In this document: positions 13,601 through 23,832 of the stretch, piece after piece | Layout: every line of letters begins with the position of its first letter | How positions within the stretch are numbered: position 1 is the first letter of the stretch | Assembly (NCBI GenBank): GCA_029582155.1 | Contig: CM055897.1 | Location: 5,667,661 to 5,731,660 of the forward strand | Reading direction: 5' to 3' | DNA length: 64,000 nucleotides | Source: Panopea generosa | Lineage: Eukaryota > Mollusca > Bivalvia > Adapedonta > Hiatellidae | Translations under genes and position numbers: made by a program | Notes under the pieces: model-generated | What the model was told of the DNA's origin: nothing | The model's database searches: none | What the model saw: only the letters and a program-made list of their open reading frames with translations

Positions 13601-16600
13601 ATTAGGTTGAACACGCATGTACACATGTTGTCTACGCGACTTCCTATGCAGTCTGCTCTACAGCTTCCCACATTTTACATTAAAGGTACATGATCACAAA
13701 TAAATAGTTACAAACTAAAATACCAAAAAAATTGTCAAATAAAATTAGATCAGATATGATCACAATTATAAACAAATTTATATTTGTTTCACAACATAAA
13801 TTACTGTTTTATTAAGGAAGAATCTAGAGACAAAGACCTATATATCTCGCAGAGGGCGCCCCCTAATTTCACTGTCTTCTAAGAACATTGCTGCTGTAGA
13901 AGCCGTGGTGGCAAAAAACTCACGTTATGCAGTTTCTTGAAATCAGCAAGACAACATTATGTTAAACTTTGGCGTTGATCTGGTTTGTGGGGTGGGATAT
14001 CTGGCTTATCCATGACAATGGGCATCTGCACACAAGAGTAATATTGTGCAGCAGTTTCTGAGGGACCAACAAGTCACACAACTGCAGCACACTCCAAATT
14101 TGTTAGACCTGAGTCCCTTGTACTGAAAAAAAATGCTTGCTGGGCGTCGCTACAACTCCAGAAGCGCCAGAAGTCAAACAATTACAGCACATTTCAAATG
14201 TGTTAGGCCCGAGTCCCTTGGACTTATTTCTCTTTCCTGTACTGAAAAAGATGCTTGCTGAGCGTCGCTACAACTCCAGAAGCGCTCTTGGCAGTGCTGT
14301 GTATCAGTGTCTGCAGAGTATATCAAGCACAGACTACTCTGCGGCTTTCAGGTCATGTATATCTCAGATGGAAAAGTACATTTCTGTTAACGGAGACTAT
14401 TTGGAAGGATTGCCATGAATCAACTTTAGTCGTATTGTATAAGGACAGTCTCAGAACGTATTAAATTACCCTCGTGCACAAATACACGTATAGACAAATA
14501 CACAAGAGCGCGTTGCGACGCATTTAGATAAATAATCAAGTATTCTATTCCTTTATAGATTAGGACGGAAAAAAGCAATGTACACTGGTTTTATTTGCCT
14601 GATTGTGTCGTCAATCTGTGTATCGTGGGCTCCAGAGTTTTACTCATTTGCTTTCCTGCTGTTCATGGCTGGAGGGAGCGCACACGTTACCCTGTTGTGC
14701 ATAATAGTAATAAGTATGTGTAGTTCATGTAATCATTTGTTATCACGTATAATGTGTCACTACATGTATTGACATCCATTAGTTTTGCTATATTTAGTAG
14801 GATGTACTGTAAATAGTATAATAAAATATGATCAAAGACGTTCCTGTTGGAAATGTTATGTTGCTTACGATATTGGAATTTTATAACATAATTTCAATAA
14901 TAGTTTCATTTACATATTTTACATTCACTGAGCTTAAGTCATTTTCCAAAATTCAATGAATTAAGTTTCAGCATTCTTACTTATAATTCAGAGTGACTTT
15001 CCTCACGAAACTACAGACAATTTCATAAGATATATTAATTATATGTTATTTAAATCTCTCAACATGTGTAGCAAAATGGCCAAGGGCCAACAACTCACAA
15101 GGGTAGAATACAAACGTTCACAATGTAAAATTTACAATTTTAATTTTACATGAATAAAATTACGAATATACACGTATACAATATATAAAAATTAAAGATA
15201 ATTACTCATCACAAAAAAAAACACAGCAGGTTTAAAAAAAAATATTTTGGTGGTATAAATGCTTTTATTTTCACAAAGTTCTAACTCCTACACGTACGTT
15301 ACCTACATCGCGGTCCAAACTGCTTCTATCACTCAAAAGTTTATAAAATGCACTATATACTTTACACGTCCGAATATCATAGATTAAGCATCACACGTCC
15401 CTTTCGGCGGTGGCTATATAACTGGGTTGTCTCCCCTTGAACTCTATACTCAGTATAATGCTTCACGTCGCCCTGTACCGCGATCGTATTCCATATGACG
15501 AATATGCGGGTTGCTGTCCTATGACTGTACTGCCACTAACTTACTTCCTGGCACGTCTATACGTCGTTATTGACGAAGCGGACACATTTCTCGCTTACGT
15601 CTTAAAACGGCTACAATATATATATAAACTCAGATTTACTCGATACTCAAATATGTAATGACATGGCGTCTATTACTTACCATCAATCAATTTCATGGTA
15701 TTTTATCAATATATGATAACAGTGCATTCATTTCTAACCATCTTATAGTTTCATTGTAGATTTATCAACATATTATAACATTGCATTCAATTTTTACCAT
15801 CTAACAGTTTCATGGTAGATTTATCAATATATGATAACATTTCATTCAACTCTTTCTATCTGCAGTTTCATGGCAGTTTAAACGACCTCCGTCACTCTCA
15901 ACATAGCAATTATATCTCTACATAACTTTTCATCATAATATTAACAATTACAGACCAATTCTGTATCTATTCAGTTCGTGAATACCAGAGTAAGCATCAA
16001 CACAATTTCATTAAACATATCAATCAATTACAATATGGTGAATCTCAATACTTCATCGTAAACACAATATCAACAGCTCAAAATACGTTCTCAGATTCCT
16101 CGGCCTATATTCTAACAAAACGCTTCTCAATACCGTGGATGTGTAATAAATTTTATACATTACCATCGGCCTGGATATGAACAATTTATACAATTTTACT
16201 TAGATCTGATTATGTCAAAAATATATATATCAGACATTTAAATACAACATAATATAAAATTCACATACCCATATGCCGTTATGTACTGGAACAGTAACAA
16301 ACTCATACTTTCTCGTCACAACCACACCTAAAGATGATTCTGCTAACTGGATATCGCATTCCTAACAGAGTCAGTATTTATAGCAAAATTGTCCACATAC
16401 CTTAGTGAATTTCGTGTAAATCATGAAACAACAATTCTCAAATATCGTACGATGTGGATTTTGCGCTATTAGGCCAATGTAAACCTAAATTAGTTTTATG
16501 ACAAATAAACCCGTTTAATTATTCCAACTTTCTTAATTCTTAATAGAATTTGAGGTACTAAACTTGATTTATCCTTTAATCAAAGAATGAAAATGTAAAA

Positions 16601-19600
16601 ATATTTTAAAAACGTTGCTCCTATCGATCTATCAATACGTTTTAACAATTCCACGCTACCTGACCTACAATGGACACGTATTAGCTGACACTACTAAATT
16701 AGACCACAAAAACCTAACTATTTTGTTACAAGATGCCAATGCAAAACTACATTTTGATTACAAATCCTAGGTTTGGAGATAGTTGGTCCATCAAATAGAG
16801 TATGGACAGGTATGCTGCTCCAAATCTTCTTTGCTATTGGTATGTGCTATCTTGGGCTTTTGGCATTCCTCATTCGGCAATGGAGCTGGATTTGTCTTGC
16901 AGCTTCCCTACCTTGTGTAGTATATGCATCATATTGGTGGTAAGATCTATTATCCTTTTATTACTCTTTATTACATGTACAACCGGAGATGCAACTATTT
17001 AAGAACGCAGTCGCATACTCAAACAATGTAATAAAAAATCTAAAGCGAAGCAGTAGTGTATTTGATAGAATGTTAGCCATTTTCGCCAGAAGTTGCGGTC
17101 AAGGTTAAAATCATGGTCATTGAAAAATGTAAATCATGGTAATTGGGGAGCTTAACCCACGTCTTTGAGGATCTTAAACCTTTGTTTTAGTACGATTAAA
17201 CCACAATCTTTGGGAAAATAAAATCACGTCTTTTGGGACCTTAAATAATTGCCATTGAGAATATTGAACCCCGGTCATTGTAAACTTATCCCACTTCTTT
17301 GGAGACATTGAAACCACTGTCATTAGTTGGATTAAGTCACAATCATTGGGAAACTTGAATCACCTCTTTGGGTACCTTAAACCTCTATTATTCGGAAGCT
17401 TAAACACCAGTATTTGGTAACTTTACCCACGTCTTCGGAGATTTTGAGCCACTCTCATTAGTGGGATTAAAGGACGACCATTGGGAAACTTGAATCACCT
17501 CTTTGGGTATCTCAAACCTCTGTCATATGGAAGCTTAAACACTGATTTTTGGGAAACTTAGCCAACGTCTTTGGGGACCTTGAACCTTTGCCATTGGGTA
17601 GCTTAAAACACCTTTCTTCCGTCGTCATACAAATGACTTAATTTTAAAAAGTTTTATACACATAATGTTTTGTCATTTCGATGTTTTGAGTTACTTTTAT
17701 TTTCGAATATCAGGTTTATCTTGTTTACACAGTGACTCTTTTTTGTTTGAGTTGCTTAACTTATTTTTGAAGTGATTATGGCCATTGCAAAGATCTGGTT
17801 AATATCGGCGAATTAAACGATTTTATTCACACACAGTCTTAGTTTTTTATAGAAAATCTTGAATAACTTAACACTGTTCTTACATTTGTGATTTAGAAGC
17901 GTTATTTTACTGAGAAATGATATTCGTATCATTTTTTAGAAGCCATCTTTACATGCAAATATGACACACACACTTATCACGCTACCGCCCTGTATTTGAC
18001 ATTAGGTTTGTTCCAGAATCACCACGTTGGTTGCTGAGTAAGGGAAAGGTGAAAAGGTTAAACGGATTTATCCGCAAAGCTGCAGAAGTGAACAAAATGC
18101 TCGTTCCAGAAAATGTCGAGCAAGAAATCGCAGCGGAAACAAATGGATTGGGAGGCCAGTTATGGCACTTGATAAAAAGTCCTGTGTTGTTAACAAGAAC
18201 TCTGATATTATGTTTCAACTGGTATGTTTAAGACAAAATACTTGGAGGCTTAAGAATGTTTTCATTTTGTTTGTTCTATTAAATATTTACTTATCAACCT
18301 ATACAAACGCATTGACTATTTAGGTCTTAAATATGGTGTTGCATGACGCAGAGAATTTCAGAACACAACAGAACATATCTTAAGCCAGACTTCTTCGAAA
18401 TATACATGCAAATATACAATGTCTGGTCACGTTATTATAAGTAAACAGATTGATAACTCATGTGATAATTGTAAAATGTTTATATTGATTATACCCTACA
18501 TAATTCGTTCTTTTTAGCATATCCTTACATGATTAACTGATATAATTGTTTAAAATATTAATTAATTCTACAGCAATTCTTATGTATTTAGTAGATTTAT
18601 CAAAATAGTTGTATTTGCAGATTTCATTAATTCAACAAAAGTATTAGGGTCAGGGTAGGACCTAACCCCAACCCTAACCAAATATCGACAATCAGTTATC
18701 GATACACCATAATACACATAACCTCAACAAATAACCAAAGTAAAACAAATAAAACAAGAACTAAAACAGAGCGGTAACACTTTCAACAGTTTAATAGTAA
18801 ATGCAGCTATCATTTTGAACAAGAAGGCAATATTTTACATATACATATAATAACTATAAAGATATATCAAAAAATAGATATCACAAGTCCATCATTGTTC
18901 GTTTGGTATATGAATTACTTGCGCAATAGTAGATAAATACATTTTTTCTTGGTTTAATCTTATTTTATTGTATAATTCACATAATAAGTAAACGGTTTTG
19001 ACCACAAGTTCTATAAACTCTAGTAACGTAGTAACGGCCTTCCCCTTTTAATGCTTTGCATTGTTGTTAAGGAGAATGATATTCATCGCAGAAGCAAACA
19101 TTTTTGTCACAGCTTCATTTAAACGAACTGTTAGTCAACTTGATTAACAATAAAATCTAACATTGGAGGCAGAGAACGCGACCACAAAAAGATAATAGCA
19201 CCTGTTTGAGTGGTAATGTACTTTCGAGCAACACAGAGTGAATAAACTGTTTCCATAGAACCAGAACTAATAAATTGCAGGACATTTTACGACACACACA
19301 TTATGTAAGACTGCTGTTATGACAAACACTAATATCTGTATTTTACTGTCAGCATTCAATGAGTACCTAAGTATATTTGAATCGCTCAGAATAACTATAA
19401 TTCAGTAGCATATGTAAAGGTTGACTACTACTCTCTAACTGATCACAAATTGTATTTGAACATTTTTCAAACATTTTTGGAAGAGTCGTATTTTCATTCA
19501 AACGATGGAGCCAAAATATTTATTTCAGGATGGTTATATGTATGACGTATTATGGCATCACAATGAACGCAGGAAACATGGCCGGCAACTTTTATCTCAA

Positions 19601-22600
19601 CTTTCTTTTGATGGGCGTTGCTGAGATACCTGGGTTGTTCATTGGGCTTGTTTCGGTAGATAGATTTGGACGGCGCTGGTCAAACGCGGGCTCAATGATA
19701 GGTGGGGGACTTGTCTGTCTTGCTACTGTTCCCACTGTGTTTCTGAGTAACACTGGTAAGGAAATACTGCTTGTTAATGTTAATTATTATGTGACAATGT
19801 CTTGTTATAACATAACTATAATAACATACAAACGAGTTACACTTGTAAAAATAAAAACAAAGACGACTGCCTGTTTAAAAGGGACTAAACATCGTATAAC
19901 AACCCTGAACACGGGATTTACAGCACTGTGTGCAACAATTGTCTTGGGTTCTGTAACAGTGAAAAGAAAATATTCATAAAATAAGTACGTTTACATTTAA
20001 TAATAGGAAATGTATTATTTATTATTAGTATTTATTGTAAAAAAGGAAAGGACTAATTATGGAGTTGTTTAGATATTTGTAATTTGTATTGTATGGTTTC
20101 GAGTATTCTTTCAATAGTTTTAGAGAATTATCATAACTGTTTTTGCTCTATCACATTATTTTAAGTGTTTAGATTATTATGCCTTAATCATGGTATGATG
20201 CATACCTAGTAATGTGATAATGACACCTAGCAATTATTGATATTCACGAAGCAAGGCAAAAATAAACAATACGCTTTTAGAACTCGTATCCGCCGTATGC
20301 TGTATCTAAGGTACCGCCTTTTTAATCTGAATTACGTTTTATCAATAGTAAATTATTAATAAATCAATACAATATTAAGAAAGTTTTAATGTATCTGGCG
20401 GTATACGTTCATTCAATTGATTATAATTTCTTTTGGACGTTAGACCCACGACGTTGGTATTAATGTTTGGTTAGAAATAGCATTAAACGCATGTATATAT
20501 TGCGGGTCCGTATTCTGATATTCAAGCTCTATTTTCACAAACAAATAAAAGTAAACTATAAGAATACATGTAATACTTATTTAAATAGTGTATTTTATCA
20601 TACGAATTGTATAAAGACATAAAAAATACTACTTGGATAAAACAAAACATGTCATTAAACTGATTTATACTGTGTGCAGATTTGCAACCTCTTGTGACAG
20701 CTCTGGTCTTCATTGGGAAACTTGCATCGACAATGGCGTTCGGTATCGTGTATCTGTATACCGCGGAGCTTCTGCCTACCGTTGTTCGGAATGCCGCCAT
20801 GGGATCCTGCTCGTGTTCGGCTCGTATTGGCGGAATGTTGGCCCCATACATAGCTAAATCGGTGAGCAACTTGTTGTTTTTAGTTACATTAATTTGGATA
20901 TGTGCTTAATATGTTCATTTATATTGATATATGTGCAATATTGAAACCGAATATGCACGGAAGAGGCAGACTCATTATAAGTTTATAATGTATTCTATAA
21001 GAAATAGAATAATAATAAAAACATGTAAATAAAACGAGACTCGTTTTGACTATGTAAAGAAATGTATGCGTCTGCTAAACAGTTATAGAGATCTGTTACG
21101 TAGAAAAACAATGTGCAGTTTATATTGTACGATAATCCTTTAACCATTCGCCCCATTGGTGAAAAAAGTTACCAAATACCTTCTTATTGTATATACACTT
21201 GATACCTTATTGCACCAATGGGATGAATTATAACAGCCACGTTTTGTTTGGTTAAAGGAAGAGGACCGAAAGGGAAAGTAGATATATTGATTTCATTTTC
21301 AAATCACCATGTGGGCGAACTACAGATTGAGAGACGATAAAGGTGTTGAGATTATTCATGAGCGTAAAACAACAGCTATATCGCCGTTTGTTTGGATTAT
21401 ATCATGACAATTTCATGTCTATTTTTTACTCGGTTAAGTTTGCTGAGTTCAATAATTCAGCAAATTTGTTCAATTTGATTATAATCAAACCAATGTCAGA
21501 ATTGTTAGAAAGCGTAAAAGCCAACTTAACCTGCAAACATTGTATGTATCCATGTCAATTTTACGAAACATTCTAGAAATGTTTGAGACTACAAATTTCT
21601 TTTAGGGAGAGCTGATAGGTGGGAAGATTGGACAAGTTGAGCCCTTGGTTGTATTTGGGACGTTGTCTGTGATAGCGGGATTATTACTTTTACTGCTGCC
21701 AGAAACCCTGGGCCAACAGTTGCCTGATAGTATAGAAGAAGCAGAACAGTTTGGAAGGTAAGTTCTACCGGGGATTTATCTATCAATAACTGCCTTTTCT
21801 GTGTAACTGTCTGGCTTAAAGTAAATAAAGTGTTACGTGTATAATAAAATAAACTGACGCAACAGAAAACGTTAACCAAACACATGTGTAGCAACTTTAT
21901 TTATATAAAATTAGCATTCACTAAAACACAAAATTAAATAAACACAATGAACATAAGTAACTGACCGTTTCCGTCGTGTCCTAACGTCATCGTCCAGTCC
22001 ATTGTCCAAATGACAGAATCTGGTGTTCTAGTGCCACAAAGTCCAAAAATATATACTACGTCCAAAAATTGATTTATGTCCAGAAATGTTAATAATTTTG
22101 AAGTTACAGATTCACATGATAATATTTTAATATATTTCTTTCACAATAAACTATAGCACACACTCTCTTTGATAAACTAATATCTTATTTATATTAGTTT
22201 ATGGAATGCTCTGGAAGAATCTATAAAAGTCTAATACACTGTAGAATAATCATAAATAACTTACAGGAATAGTTAAATGTACATACTTTATGATACAAGT
22301 GATCATATGTGTAAATATGATGTTATCACATACTATCACACTATCACTATCACCTCATCACACACTATCACACTATCACTATCACGTCATCATACACAAT
22401 CAGACTATCATTATCTCCTCATCTCACACTATCACCATTATAAGTCTCACTACACAGTTGAATTTTGTTCTTTGTTCTATATAAAGTAATGTCTAAGATT
22501 TCACTGGTAAAAAAAGAATTCCACATAGAAGTCTTTTTTTTCATAGCAGGAATGTATACACACATAAAAATGCACAATAACTGGTAGGTTGACCACGTTG

Positions 22601-23791
22601 GTTTTTTAAAGAGGGTGCAGTGACACCCTGAGCGTTTTTGAAAAAAGAAGTCCTCAAATGCTCTTTAATACATGCATATGTTGAAATTCTATCAAAGTCA
22701 CATTTTTATCACCAGTGATGTCTTATTGCAGTATATGCTATGCCAACTTTTGCTCTACTCATATGCAGGAAGAAATCACAGCCACTTTGAACCATTTTGA
22801 AAATATTTCATAACCAAATTACATAGGCCTATTTTTTAAGATTAAGAATCTTGCTACCGTGGCAAAAAAAGGGGCGAAACTGTGTAGTGAGACGTTAATA
22901 CTATAATCAAATAATCACTTAAACTACTAATACATTGTATGTAACAATATTTGAATATACAATACATAAAGTGTATTTTGTTATATATACAAGATATAAA
23001 TTGATGTCACACACACACTCGCACTCGCACACATATATGTTACTGTTTTAAATTTATTGTTTAGGTGAGTGAATACAGTATAAATAACCGTAATATGAGT
23101 TTAATTTATAATAAACATAATTGATAATGTCGAAATTCTTATATCTCAATAAGTGAGTAACCGTCATTATTTTTTTTCTGATGTTTTTGTTGTTATCATC
23201 ACAAGGTAGCTTACAAACCTATTTATGAACAATGGTACATGGAACAATTTTATGTATATTAAAAATATTCAAAATAAACAACACCCGTGTAAACACTTTT
23301 GCAAAGGACACAAATATAGGCACGAATAGACTGGCAAGATTTACAGACTTCAGCAGACCGTGAATATAATACAATCAGTAGGTATCAGAACGCCACGTGC
23401 AAACAGATCGGCAAAGCCGCCATACAGAAGGCAGATCATGGTCTGCGTGGTAGAACTAATACACAATCGCTGAACACCATACATCAACAGCCACAATAAT
23501 AATACCTGACTGAAGATATAATACAAACAGAATATCCCGGAAAGCCACGTGCAAACAAATAGGAACGGCCGCCATACAGAAGGCAGATCATGGTCAGCGT
23601 GGTAGGACTAATACACAACGCTAAACACCATACATCAACAACCACAATAACAATACCTGACTGAAGATATAATACAAACAGAATATCCCGGAAAGCCACG
23701 TGCAAACAGATAGGAACGGTCGCTATACAGAAGTTAGATCATGGTCAGCGTGGTAGTAATCATACACCATACAGCAACATCATACATCAGC

Positions 23792-23832
<41 letters not shown>

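Larger units (their letters stand above)
5492..13812 (-). mobile_element. Ngaro/PAT-like tyrosine-recombinase retrotransposon (decayed)
   Basis: On the minus strand the order is repeat A (13812-13365), SGNH ORF, gag, RT, RNase H, tyrosine recombinase, repeat B (6985-6642), repeat A (6646-6219), about 400 bp of unique sequence, repeat B (5817-5492). This A-ORFs-B-A-B layout is the split-direct-repeat structure known from the Ngaro and PAT groups of DIRS-order elements, as distinct from LTR elements. The pentamer TTTAT occurs at all three junctions (5492, 6642, 13808), as expected for a recombination core. All ORFs carry stops or frameshifts and the recombinase has lost its N-terminal part, so the copy is dead. 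Two minisatellites have grown inside it. It sits inside a mariner. Confidence 0.85.
4823..14474 (+). mobile_element. Mariner element, whole span including the nested retrotransposon
   Basis: Outer boundaries are set by a 9-bp inverted match, CGAGGGTAA at the left and TTACCCTCG at the right. If the nested element is subtracted about 1.33 kb remains, a normal mariner length. No TA duplication is visible directly outside the match, so the left boundary is tentative. The two transposase halves are listed separately. Confidence 0.45.

Noticed and set aside
5492-13812. Gypsy-type LTR retrotransposon interpretation of the repeats
   Set aside because: Repeats are arranged A-ORFs-B-A-B, there is no target-site duplication, and a tyrosine recombinase catalytic region is present in place of an integrase.
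18640-18690. Interstitial telomere repeat (TAACCCCAACCCTAACC)
   Set aside because: Only two to three degenerate units; may be chance.
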